Positions 49,015 through 60,945 of a DNA stretch of 64,000 nucleotides are shown in pieces. The DNA is from Lenzites betulinus (Eukaryota > Basidiomycota > Agaricomycetes > Polyporales > Polyporaceae), in NCBI GenBank assembly GCA_022264855.1, contig JABYQU010000023.1:248001-312000 (forward strand). The letters are read 5' to 3'. The translations under genes and the position numbers were made by a program. Every line of letters begins with the position of its first letter. Position 1 is the first letter of the stretch. The notes under the pieces are model-generated. The model ran no database searches. It saw only the letters and a program-made list of their open reading frames with translations, and was not told the origin of the DNA.

Positions 49015-51624
49015 ATGACTAGGTCACAGCTCAGCGACGACATGAATCGCCTCACACACCCTGTTCCTTCTCGGCAGCATAACACCTTGCCTCAAATGGA
49101 TGTGGGTCCCATCAACAGCAACGTGGCGCATGTTCTGATCTGGTTAAATCCTACTGCTACCACAAAGACATCGCACGCTCGGCACGAATACAAAGAGCGA
49201 CATGCTTACAGCTTAAGTAGATACTTTCAGGGGATTCTATGTCTTGCTGGGGTGCTCGGCATCATCTTGGTCTATCCACGCCGCTTTTGGCCTGACAAGT
49301 CGAACCGTCCCACTGCGTCCCTCCAACCTACCTCCTTCTCAGTGGACGGCGGATACGAGAGCGAGCTATGCCCACAAGCGAAACCGCTCTTCCCTTCGCG
49401 GCATCGCATACTGGACGAACGCCTAGATGAGGTATTCGCAAATGAGACGTTCAAGTTGAAGGCATACGAGGCCCTCGGGGGTGCCATCCGGATCCCGTAT
49501 GTACCCTGCTATCGTCCTACGTACGCCTCTGATGGGTTTGTTCTACAGCACTGTGTCTTACGATTACATGGGGCCGGTGGGAGAAGACGAGCGCTGGGAC
49601 ATCTTCGGAGAGCTACACGGCTACCTCTACACAACGTTCCCACGAGTGTGAGTACCTATGCGTTAGGCGCAGTAACGGGAGTACCTCCAAAAGCTTCACC
49701 TAATGATGAACCCTAGGTTCTCGGCCTTGAACGTAACTAAAGTGAACACGTACGGCATCGTACTGCATTGGCAGGGATCCGACGAGGACATTCTTCCCGT
49801 GTTGATGACAGCGCACCAAGGTTAGCACCCCGACAGATACTTGGCCGCGGCCGAACGCTAAGTACGAGATGGGATAGATGTGGTTCCGGTCGATCCCTCC
49901 ACCCTCGACGACTGGGAACACCCGCCGTACTCCGGTTTTTATGACGGTAAGCGCCGCGGGAGTTGGGAGCCTGAGACCGAGCCTGGCACTCAAATACACA
50001 ACCAAGGAACGTGGATCTGGGGACGCGGTTCATGCGATGACAAGTCCGACTTGATCGCCTCATTGTGAGCTGCGCGATTGAAGTGGCAAACTCAACCTGA
50101 CCGCACTTGCAGACAAGCCATCGACATCCTTCTCGAGGAAGGCTTCGCGCCACGCAGGACCTTCGTATGGGCGTTTGGTTTCGACGAAGAGTCTGCGGGG
50201 ACACAGGTGGGCCCTCATAATACTACCGAGCAGACTGCAGGAACGCGTGCTTAACGCAGCCGCCGGACCCAGGGTGCCGGTCACCTCGCGCCGTATCTAG
50301 AACAACGATACGGCGAGAACGGGTTTGCTCTTCTACTCGATGAAGGCGGTCAGTGCTCCACTTATGACAAATGATTAGGTGCATTCCTCTGACACGCAGG
50401 GGTCTGTAGGGGAGGCATACGGGGCGGTTTACGGCGGAAACGTCACTTTCGCCCTTCCAGGGCTCTCCGAGAAAGGCTATCTGGATGTTGAAATCGAAGT
50501 TACCGCCCCCGGCGGACATTCGAGCGTCCCGCCAAGACACACGGTGCGTGTTCTCTGATAAGACGGCCTTTCTATGTACCCATTCGAAGTGCAGACAATT
50601 GGAATACTCTCCGCGATGATTGTAGAACTCGAGGAGCATCCGTACGAGCCTGTGCTCACGCGCACAAGCAGCGCGTACAACGCGACACAGTGCATCGCCG
50701 CCTATGCACCGCAGTACCCCGAAGAGCTGCGCGAGCTTGCTCGAAAGGCTGTACACAGCGACGCCGCGCTTGAAAGACTTCGGGATACGTTGCTACAACT
50801 ATTCCCGGAGTACGAAGCACTCTTGCACACCACGCAGGCCGTGGACCTCATTCAAGGTGGCGTGAAGGTCAACGCGCTGCCCGAGCGTGCTTCAGCTATA
50901 ATTAATCACCGGATATCTGATGACAGGTGCGCCATGATGACTCGTTCACAAGGGCGCGGTGGTTATCCAGAGCTGATGCTTCGCAGCTCGGTGGCAGAGG
51001 TGCAAGCCCGCATCGTCTCCCTCCTCGTCCCTCTTACCGCACGTTTCAACCTCACGTTGGGGGCGTTCGGCCAGAGAACCGCACGCGAAGGTTCTCCGCT
51101 GGGCGGTGCTTCTGGGCACCTCGAGCTCTCTGTCGCCCATGGATACGCACTCGATCCGTCGCCCATCACACCGACGGGACCCAAAGATCCATACCAGCTC
51201 CTCGCAGGCACGGTCCGAGGTGCGATTGAGGGCAGGATGGCAGGTGGTGGCCTTGCTGTGGTCGTTCCACAGATTGAGAAGGGAAACACCGGTCCGTTTC
51301 CCTTTCGCTCAGCTGGGTAATAATCAGACGAACGTTCGAGAACTTACCAACCGGCCGGGGCTCTGGCTCTGCAGACACGTCCCGGTACTGGCGCCTGACT
51401 CCCAGCATCGTTCGGTACTCTCATGTCGGCACAGCTGACAGGCGAAACGGTTTCCATACGGTAAACGAAGGTACGATAAACTCTGCTGCATCAACCTTAC
51501 TATCAGACCTCGGGGACTGACACCATCTACACGTGTCTGGTCTGCAGCAATTCGTGCGGAAGGCTGGCTGCAATCTGTGCGGTTCTACACAAGGCTGCTG
51601 CTCAACTTCGAGGACGAATCATAA
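49015..51624 (+). CDS. CPS1: Carboxypeptidase S-type M20 metallopeptidase, paralogue 2
   Basis: Tandem paralogue of the preceding gene. I chose the ATG at 49015; the frame is open further upstream but reads unlike either paralogue. The cytosolic tail is longer and the membrane segment is YFQGILCLAGVLGIILVY. Metal-site motifs are kept: TAHQDVVPVDP, GRGSCDDKSDL, WAFGFDEESAGTQ, GGHSSVPPRHT. Intron positions match paralogue 1 at VF/TKVNTYG, HQ/DVVPV, YDG/TWIWG, TQ/GAGHL, DEGG/ and VNEA/IRAEGW. The end is RLLLNFEDES. The copies have diverged well beyond recent duplication, which suggests an old pair with possibly different specificity. Confidence 0.9.
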
Positions 51625-52271
51625 GACGGTGGCGCAAATTCACAGGGACAGGGACCGGTCGAGCTGTCACGTTGATACACCGTTGTCTCATACTGTACGA
51701 GACGTGACTGTGAACGTGGTCCGAATGCAAGGCGGAGAACATGATGGGCTTGCATGTGGACGGGCAAGCTGCGGGCTGATGTATGCACATTGGATCTACG
51801 TGGTATGCTCAGCCCTACTTCGTCTTATATGTGATTAGTGATTTTTTTTCAGTATTAGAACGTCCTACAAGGGAGTTAGTATCAGTTAGTTGCGAATTAC
51901 TGCAATGCGGAGTCCTGCGCTCACAAGACAGCGCATTGTGTGCGTGCAATGATTGAATGTTCAGTCGCGCGCGTCCTTGTCAGCGGATAGCCAGGCGACG
52001 GGAGAGCTGGTCGGTGTGCCTCGTTTCACGGCCACACGATGTGTGGCCGTCACGCTATGCGGATATCCCTAGCATTGAAGTTAGCGGATAATATAAGTAG
52101 AAGCGTACACTCACACCCTGCCGCGCCCTCTCCTCTCTCCCCATCTACCCAGTGGCGCAGACTCCATACGCATTCCGGTGAGTTTAGACACCCAACATCC
52201 GATGCGACATTATGCAAGTACTCACGCGAACTACCTGAACTCTCGTCAGAGCTACCAAAGCGTCGTTGCCC
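51625..52271. other. Intergenic between CPS paralogue 2 and orphan gene
   Basis: 647 bp with a T8 tract near 51843 and no recognised gene. It likely includes the promoter of the orphan gene. Confidence 0.45.
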
Positions 52272-53338
52272 ATGTCGCCCACCTATCTCTCTCCGGCCTG
52301 TGTGCTGTGCACTGTGGACCACAACGGTCGTTATTTTTCTCTGTGGGGGTACAACGATGAGCAAATCATATGGGTACGTGCTAGTGATAGCATCCTGGTC
52401 AGTCACGCCGCGCGCACCGCTTATTTACGTTCTTTCGACAGCATTTATACCATCAACCCACCGGGACACCCATAGTCACGAAAACGGGGGATGCCTATCT
52501 GAAGCTTTCCGTCAAGCCCGGGCCGACACAGGCATCGGCCGAATGGGCGTTGTATATGAAGAATGGGATGCGAGTACCTCCAAACCCGAACACCAACGTA
52601 CGATTCCCAGTTCCAAACGTCGGAGGACTCGGGCATAACGTCGGTATGCAGCGGTGGATTGCTGCCAAAGATATCGAAGTATGTCCATGAGCATCCCCGG
52701 GCCGTAGATATGTCATTAACACTCACTGCCGCCCAATACTAGCTTAAACCCCTCAAACAATACGACTACGTTGCACCCAGGGCTTCTTACGATGCCCGAC
52801 TCGTATGGGAAGACCGCGAACCTTTGAGTGCCCTCGTTCGAGACCGCATTCGCGACACGGTGGACGGGTCCGCTGCTCCCATCCCATCCGATGTCGGAGA
52901 GAAGGTGATAATTTGCTTTGGGGTGAGTAACTCGTATCCCAGGCTTCCAGCTGCGACTGCCAGGACTAACCGTGTGCAGCCATGTGAGGTCCAGCCCAGT
53001 ATTGGAGGACTAGTCTGGAGGAGCAAGCAGGTCCGCCCACGCAAGCTTGGGCTGCTTTTTTGTGTAGCCGACGCCATCCGCAAGTTTATGGTACGTCTTC
53101 GGCGCTGTCGCGGAACTTTGCCAGAATTGACGAGCTGTCATCGGTTATGGCATCTCAACAGGACACTCACACGTTGTACCACAATGGTATGCCGGTCACC
53201 GAAGACCAGATATACGTAGTGGGTATCCGCCGGATATCGCAGGGCTCATTCCAGCCGATACTGGAAGTCTCCCAGTGCTATTATCAGATACCCGCCAGCG
53301 CTTCACGAGTTTCTTGGATGGTCTCACCAGAGTGCTAG
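52272..53338 (+). CDS. Hypothetical protein, five exons, no recognised family
   Basis: I do not recognise this protein. The model has exons 52272-52373, 52442-52678, 52743-52922, 52980-53090 and 53162-53338. Every exon length is a multiple of three and every junction is GT..AG; the sum is 807 nt, giving 268 residues. This regularity makes a real gene likely. The product reads MSPTYLSPACVLCTVDHNG, then HLYHQPTGTPIVTKTGDAYL, a Pro/Asn-rich stretch (VPPNPNTNVRFPVPNVGG), KPLKQYDYVAPRASYDARLV and GGLVWRSKQVRPRKLGLLFC. It is mostly hydrophilic, with no signal peptide, membrane segment or metal-binding cluster. It lies 0.9 kb from the left end of the transposon but outside it. Confidence 0.65.
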
Positions 53339-54226
53339 TATTTATTCTTGATTTGCCCTCACACACCTCGATGGTGCTCTCCCCCAGCCACGGGCAGGCT
53401 TGGGCGGAGTCCGAGGCTGGACCGCCATAGTGTTGTACCCTTACACCCTCCGATACATCCGAATATCATTATTCTTGACTATAGATGCGACTTTCCCTTG
53501 CGTGGGGGCCGTCGGGTGACGTATAAGGTTGACATGCCGCCGGCTCGCGGGCATCGCTTCCAGGCTCATGAACGGAACGTACCGAAATGAAAGCCGCAAC
53601 GCCTATTGCATAAAGGCCTGCCGCAACGGAGAGCGCTAAAGTGTAGATTCGACAGCGGAGAGAGGATGGCGGCTAGGCTGGGAGGCCAGTGAGAGATCCA
53701 GGGCGCCAGGGGCCGCGCGGTGCGTGGTTGTAGCGCGATTGAGGGCCACAACAGTCCAGCTATTATAGACGACATGGGGCCGGCAGGACATGCGAGCGAG
53801 GCAGCGTGACAGGAGACGGGCCCTCAGACGGCGAGGGAGTGGAAGGGGAGATGAACGTGGGGGACATGCAGCTCTTCGCGGCGTGCTACTTCTTTATGCT
53901 GAGGCTCTCGCGAAGTCCTCGACAGAAGCTGAGCTGAGTCTGAGCTTCCATGCGTCCAAAGACAGGTTTGGGAGGTGGAGACGGTATCTGGATTCGTGTA
54001 CGGCAGTAAAATCACAAACGTCCGTCTTTCCCCCGCAAATGACATGTCCTCCGCCTCTATCATTACGTCTGTGAGACCGTGCCAGGCGAGAGCTGTAGAG
54101 ATACTTGGCCGCAATGTCTGTCTCTCATTGAATGCAGGATTCACGTCAGATGAACATAACGCCGATTGGAATGGTGTCAAGGGTGAGAGAGTAGGGCTCA
54201 AGTGACATCAGGAAAAACCCCCCGCA
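53339..54226. other. Intergenic left of transposon
   Basis: 888 bp with no recognised gene or repeat. It ends at the CA dinucleotide that may be one copy of the transposon target-site duplication. Confidence 0.45.
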
Positions 54227-54398
54227 CTAATTAGGTGTAATTAGTGATAATTCCCCTAATTAGGGGGATTATATGGATAGTTCTACACAGGTGATCACGA
54301 TTCCTCTGGAATCCAGGTGGAAAAGACAGCCAACGAGATACGGATGGCAAGCCAGTGGATTCCAGGTGGAAACCAGTGGCAGCCACCGGTGCGGCAGT
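54227..54398 (+). repeat. Left terminal and subterminal inverted repeat
   Basis: Contains repeated CTAAT/ATTAG units in the outer 45 bp, then the 36-bp conserved block (54286-54321). CTGGAATCCAG is at 54307-54317, GTGGATTCCAG at 54356-54366 and GGTGCGGCAG at 54389-54398. The paired copies spaced 49 bp apart look like transposase binding sites, which is inference. Confidence 0.8.
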
Positions 54399-55120
54399 TC
54401 AGCGGATATCGCGTGGTTGTCCAGGTTGATCCCGCATGGCACGCCATCAGCCCCGGTTGCACCACATTATTTCCAGCTGGTTCAGTGTTCGGAGCCCAGC
54501 GTGGCGTGCCTCCGCGAGCGCTCCTGTCCTTATGCGCGCGCCTTGTGCAACTCTGCCCTCCTTGTCGTCCACCACTCTGTCTGTCCTTGTGCTCCGCACA
54601 CCGGTTGCCTTCCCCCTCTTAGAGACATGCAACCACTTGACAGCAGCGTGCATATCTAAGCCACAGCAGGGGCGGCAGAGCAACTTCATGTTCACTGTGA
54701 GCTCCGTATGTACATTCCGGATAGTCGCTAACACTATGTAGGGATTATTCATGGGCTTGTTACTCGCATTCAAGTTACACGGCTGGAGGATAAGCACATG
54801 CACTCTATCAACCATGAATGCATCCTCTGCGATCTTTTGACAGTCCCTTTCCTCGCTGCTCTACTCTCCTTGACATCTACCAGCATTGTCGTCACCATAC
54901 ACCAGGAGATAGTCCGTTTCTCGCTTCTCCACCGTTCTCAGTGTGTTTATTCTGCTGCATGTACATCAGATATGGCTCCTTTCATTGAAAGAGCTGGCTT
55001 CTTGTGTATATCTACCCCTTGATGTGTGTAATTAAGCGCGCAAGCTGCTGGCGTGGTGGCAACCTCGCTGTGCTGAGGTTGAACACTTCATTGATCTCTG
55101 ACGGCTGCAACCTTCACTCT
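54399..55120. other. Transposon left internal spacer
   Basis: 722 bp between the left repeats and the transposase ATG, with no gene seen. Presumably the transposase promoter. Confidence 0.45.
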
Positions 55121-58100
55121 ATGTCTTCAACTCGGCAGCATAACTCTCGAAAGCGTTCATGGAGTGACTCCAGTGACCCGGAAGGGCAACTGCAGTATCC
55201 TAAATGTATGTACAGCATTTGTGCCAGGACCACCGTGACCTTGTATGCCGATGTCTGACACGATTCAATACATCATTAGTCTTCATGCGGAATGTCAAGG
55301 GACAATGGCGCTGTACCATTTGCGGAGAGGATCGGGGCTATGAGCCGCTCAGCAAGGCACGTCGACATGAAGAATCACAAATGCACGTCCGCCGCCTGCG
55401 AGATCTCGACCGGCCCCGCACAGAACATTTTTCGGATGATTTCGATGAGTCTGAAGATGAGCTTGACCATCCTACTACGAACGCAAATACTATGAAGCAA
55501 AGCAGCGGGGCCACCTATCGTGCAAGTTACCTGTATCCAACCTCAAACCATGCTATGTCCAATTCCGAGAGCGTCGAACACTTCGCAGGGACTATTCATG
55601 GTCCTGCGCTCTCCGAGGATGCTCCGGAACAGCTATACGACGACTGGGGTGGCGAGCTGGCAGAGTGGGCGATAGAGCCTCAGATAGGGCTGGAAGGAGA
55701 CCGTGTTGAGGACGTAGTCGACGAGGAGGAGGAACTTTGGACAATACCATTTGAGACCGAAGCCCAAGGAGATAGTAGCGACACTGAAGCATCACGGACG
55801 CTGGGACAACGAAGGTCCAAGCATGCATCATTCGAGCGAGAGTCATCGCCAGCTGCGGACGTCGACAATCACCTCCTCAGTAGCCCCACCAGGGCTTGGG
55901 ACCGCGACGAGGCTGGGCCGGACGAAGAAGATGGTAAGAATGTTAACTTCACTGTCTTTACTGGGCGCGATTGACCTTTGGCTGGATTAGAATTTGCCCC
56001 CGAGGAGCTTGACTTTGAAGACCATGACAATGATCCGTGGTGGCCATGGCCAAATCGAAAAGTGCGTTCAGTATTCTGTGATGTCCGACAGAGATTAAAC
56101 CTTACGTGCACAAAAAGACTTGTCTCCTCGATACCACGGGCGCATTTCCGCGTTCACTGTTCTCGGAGTCGGAAATGAATGCAGTGCGCTGGTACGCGTC
56201 AAAGAATGGGGCACAGAGGCTACCTACAATACGTCAGGTGAAGTTAGCACGCGAGCGTGTACTCAATGTGGCGGGAGTCGACCCACGGACGCACAGCGGT
56301 CAATGTGGACATTTGTATACGACCACTGATCTGAACAAACTCATCGCCCATGTAAGCACAATACGTAATGCGAGTGTCTGGAAGTACTTACCATATATCT
56401 AGGAGTTTGCGAACCCAGTGACACGAGCGCGCCTGCACTTGTATGCAGAGGATGCAGGCAATGTCTTGCGCGAGGCACGACATGGGAGGCGATGGGGAGT
56501 CGAGGTGGATCCGAATCTTGCGGGGCCTATGGCACGATCAGCAACGGGGAAAGATTACTACGTGCACGAGATTGCTTTGGCCAACATTGATGAACACGGG
56601 ACGATCGCGCCAGTTGTAATCGCGCGGTGGTTTCAAAGGGGAGGGAACCTGATAGCGAAGGCTCACCCATTGCGAACGACAGCCGACAGAGCACAGTTTG
56701 TTGTGGATGCGCGATCGAGCGAAAATCTTGAAGTTCCGCTCACATCGTTCTTGCTGAATGTGGAAGATCTAAGCTCCGCGCAAGTCCAGGCGAAGTGGGG
56801 TTTGCCGCCACCCGACAAGGTTCAAGGTAAGTATACAAGAATGTTAAGAGTTGGATATTGCTTACCCGTGCTATCGTTATCCTACGCCAGGTGTTCTGTC
56901 AAGTGATCTGCCTTCCGCACCGCTCGGCGAGTGGTGTCATCCTCCTCGGAACCCTTGGCGCACCCGCGCTCGGGGGCGACCAGCATACGGGCTCCCAATA
57001 TGGCTCTACTGCGATGATACGTCAGGCAACATATCCAAAAAGTGGAATAAGCATAACTCTGTGCTGTTCGTACTTGGTGGCTTACCATACGAATGTACCA
57101 CGCAACTGCACAATGTACACTTCCTCTCGACATCGAACATTGCATCTCCCCTAGAGATGATGGAACACATTTCCGAGGCACTACGGTTAGCTGATACTTT
57201 GACTGTTTTAACAATTTATGAGCTTACCGATGTCTGACAGGGAGGCCCGTGAGGAGGGTATTGACGTCTGGGATTGTGAGTCCGGCGAGGACGCGCTTGT
57301 CATTCCGTGGGTTTTAGCCTTCCAAGGCGATAATCCGATGGCCAGCGAGTTCGCATCACATATCGGCATGTGCGGCAAGTGCGCCTGCCGTGTCTGCGAG
57401 GCATTTGTCGATCGTCAGCAAGATCTAGAGACTTTGAGAAATGCTAGTACAAGTACCAGCAGAGCGCCGACAGACTCGAACGCTACACCTCCGGGGGCAC
57501 ACCCAGCTCCTAACGAAAACGCCACAAGTAAACATCTGACTGACAGGAAATGGTTGTCCGAGTTCATGACGGTAAGATGTGTTGACGAGCATGCTATGGA
57601 AAAATGCTAAGTGAGATTCAGGCAGGCAAGCCACGATCGAAAGCTCAGACCTTGGCCGATCTCAAAGCGCAGGAAACCCGTGCATTTGGCGGTGCTCCAA
57701 GCGCAGTCGATGGGATGGCAACAGACACAGGAACGAAGGATAAATACTTCCTTTACTTCCTTGACAAGCTACAGCGAGCCCTGAATGAATGGCGTGAGGA
57801 CCACAAGAACACCGGCACAAATGGTTCGAGTGTCCCAGGTGCAGCACCATCAACGCGCAGCGAGCTCCAGCAAAGTTTCCTGCGGAAACTGCGTCAGGAG
57901 ATGCCAGACAATCTGTTCAATCCAGTGCTAAACATACCAGGTATGTTTATGTGGCGATGTTTCAATTGTGGCACTATCTGATGAGCATTCCATGTACAGA
58001 CTTTGACGCAAATTCTGACTCACCACTCGAAGTGCTACACGTCGTTCTACTTGGAGTGGTCAAGTACTGGTGGCGTGACGCTGTTTCGCGTCAGAACAGT

Positions 58101-60203
58101 GAGGGGAAGGAGGAGTTAAAGACTCGCCTTGATAGCCTCGATACAAGTGGGCTGGCGATGGCTTCAAGTCCCCGCGGGCAGACCTTGGTTTACTATGCGA
58201 AGTCACTTGTAGGCCGCGATTTCCGTGTCGTACTACAGGTGGCTCCTGCGGTACTTCATGGGATGATCCCAGAGCCTGCGTATGAAGCATGGTTAGCACT
58301 ATGTCGCCTTGCACCTCTGGTCTATCAGGACAAGATCGGAGACTTACAGGACTACACGGTATGTGCGCGAATGCTATACCAAACAGATTGTGTATTGACA
58401 CGGGGCCAGAAACGACTGGAGAGCGCAGTCTTTGACTTTCTAGCGGCAACGGCACTATGGACGACGCAGTGGTTCAATAAACCGAAGTTCCATCTCTTTG
58501 TGCACCTACTCGAGCACATCCGTCGTTTTGGGCCAGCTCCGATCTATGCGACCGAGACGTTTGAGTCGTACAATTTGGTCATTCGTCTGCGCAGCGTGAA
58601 TTCCAACAAACACGCACCAAGCTTGGATATAGCGCGCGCCTTCAGTCATCTGCACGCAGTCCGTCATCTTGTATGCGGCGGGTGGGTTTCCTTCGATCAG
58701 GAGGGGCGACAGATCACTCCCCGTCAGGCCGGCCAAGGCGTCCGCGATCTGTTCAAGGACCCCGTACTCTGTCAGCTCATGTGCTTGTCAGATGCCGATG
58801 GGAATCACAAGCCTGGTACAGTGTCGTGTCCTGATACAGATGATCAGCTTGCTGAGACGTCTGTGATTTGTTGTTTAGGTCACTACATTCCGGTCAAGTC
58901 AGAGAAGACGTGTGCCTACTCGAAAACACAGACTTACAAGGAGAACCTAAACCTAAGGCTCCCTCCAACTCTAACCCGGTGCCGATCGGTGATTCTGTTG
59001 AATAAAGATCGTGTCGACCTCGGTAAATATGTGCTGTACCGCCAGGAAGTCTCTCGAGATATGCACGAACCATCAGCAAGCACGCATGTTGGGCGCGTCG
59101 AAGAGATCCTCGTAGATCCAGAGTATCGGCGTATCTGCGGCATTCTAATAACACGCTGCGAGGTTGGGCAAGCTGTTATGCCTTACCGTATGCCTTCCTG
59201 TCGCGCCAAGGAGGGAGACAGAACCTTTGTTGTTTTCGAAGTCAGTACAATTGTTGTATCCTGACAACCATGTTAACTCACCTGCACAACCTGATCTTCT
59301 TGCAGGAGCTACTCGCTACCGTTAACACAATCCACAACTGCGTCAAACATCAGTGTATGCCTACGCGGACGCGAGTAGTGTACCAGGAACGCTACGAGAC
59401 CAACGAGCGGGCAGATGAGATAACTCACCAGACTCATCCCGAAGATCGCATCTTGAATCTGGCACAACTGAGAAGCATGGAGGCGCTACATCGGTTCCGT
59501 GTGGCAGCGCAATATCCTGGACTGTCCTTGGACAACGTTTTGGATCAGGCGATCTCCGTACGAACGGCTCTAGATGAGGAGGTTCAGCGTAAGAAGGATG
59601 AGGCACAGCGGAAAAAGGACGAGGCAAAGCGTAAGCGAGAAGAAACACAGCGCAAAAAAGCAGAGAGCCAGCGCAGATATAGCGAGGCCCCAGGTCAAGC
59701 ACCATCTCGGCGCGCTCAAAACAAGCAACGGGTAGGCTTCGCGTCGACTTTATCGCTCGCTGCGCTCTAATTATATAATATAGAATGTCCCTGGCCCATC
59801 TGCCAGTGTTGGGCGACCCATGGAGTCGCCTGCTAGCCAAGGCATTTCGCAGATTCAAGGCCGGGGCGGACATAACGCTTGGCAAGCGCGTACGGCGGTC
59901 GAACGTACACGACACCCCTCAGGAGCTCAATACTCCCCTCCCACACTGTCGGGCATGGTCCCTTACCCCTACCCATCAGCTCAGGCCGCCCCACACCCCC
60001 TTCATTTGCCAGCGTACAATCCACACATACCGGCAACATCATATCAACCCACGATGTTCAATTCTCAGCCACGCGAGCCGGCTCATCAGGAAGGGGGGGC
60101 ACAGCGGGACATGGCCGCGAGCTATCCCAGTGCGATGGCAGATAGTGCTTACCTGAATGCATGGGCACACTATAGCTCTTCATCGGGTGGGGGACAGCAG
60201 TGA
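55121..60203 (+). CDS. Transposase with N-terminal C2H2 finger and C-terminal coiled coil
   Basis: I traced eleven exons totalling 4,500 nt, giving 1,499 residues without internal stops. A C2H2-like finger (CTICGEDRG ... HEESQMH) lies at residues 40-64, then an acidic linker. The core contains WLYCDDTSGNISKKWNKHNS (near 530), VIPWVLAFQGDNPMASEFAS (near 617) followed by CGKCACRVCEAF, SPLEVLHVVLLGVVKYWW (near 810) and IYATETFESYN (near 988). These are the phrases I associate with a transposon protein family abundant in Agaricomycetes and distantly like CACTA TNP2. The Asp, Asp and Glu in them are candidate DDE residues. A charged coiled coil (about 1308-1346) precedes a last exon (59784-60203) joined by a 52-nt intron; if that intron were retained the protein would stop at 59770. 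Confidence 0.85.
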
Positions 60204-60945
60204 TGAAGCACTAGGTGGCATCCACGTCCTTACAGACATCCTGGGAGGCGTGCGCGAGTGGGAATCGAAGCACACAAACATGCAAGTTCTATCCTCAAAG
60301 TTTGAACCTTACCCGAAGGCGCCCACACTGCCAAACCGTGACAGCCACATCCTTCCTTCCTTTCTCGCTTCATGTACATACTCTCTCGTCTTCCTTCTCT
60401 ATGCAATCACCTCAAATCTTATTCCCTCAGCTGTAGCTACTATACTTCTTCATTTTTAGCCCGACCACTGTGTGTATGCTACCGAGGATTAATAGCTTTT
60501 ATCAGTTGCTATTACTTTCTCGGCAGCGTGGCTCTACAAATTTCTCGTGAACTGTGAGCTTTGGATGGGCAATGCACCTTATCTGTTGAAGGTATGGTAC
60601 TCGGATGAAGATACCGAGCTCTTGTTACTTCATTGCAGCGTGCCTAGATTGCTAATCTTTCATTCATTTAGGTGCCTCCCACCTCGATGCGCCAATTCCC
60701 TCGACCCGGACATCGATTGAGTATAAGTAAAAGAGCGAACTGAGAGTGGAATTCCTAAGCGGAACGCGCGATTCAGTGCGCCACAGGCGTGTCGCGTTGT
60801 TTGGGTTTGTGTCGGCACCACACTCCACCACCCAGACCCTGGCAACCGCAAAGGCGCCATCGCCTGACCTTGCTTGTTTGTCACGCCCTTCATCCTCCCC
60901 TCTCTCCCCCTCTGTTGCTTAACAAACTTACTCTTCCTGTAGAAA
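60204..60945. other. Transposon internal spacer between its two genes
   Basis: 742 bp, rich in pyrimidine runs toward the second gene. No gene recognised. It likely contains the second gene's promoter. Confidence 0.45.
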
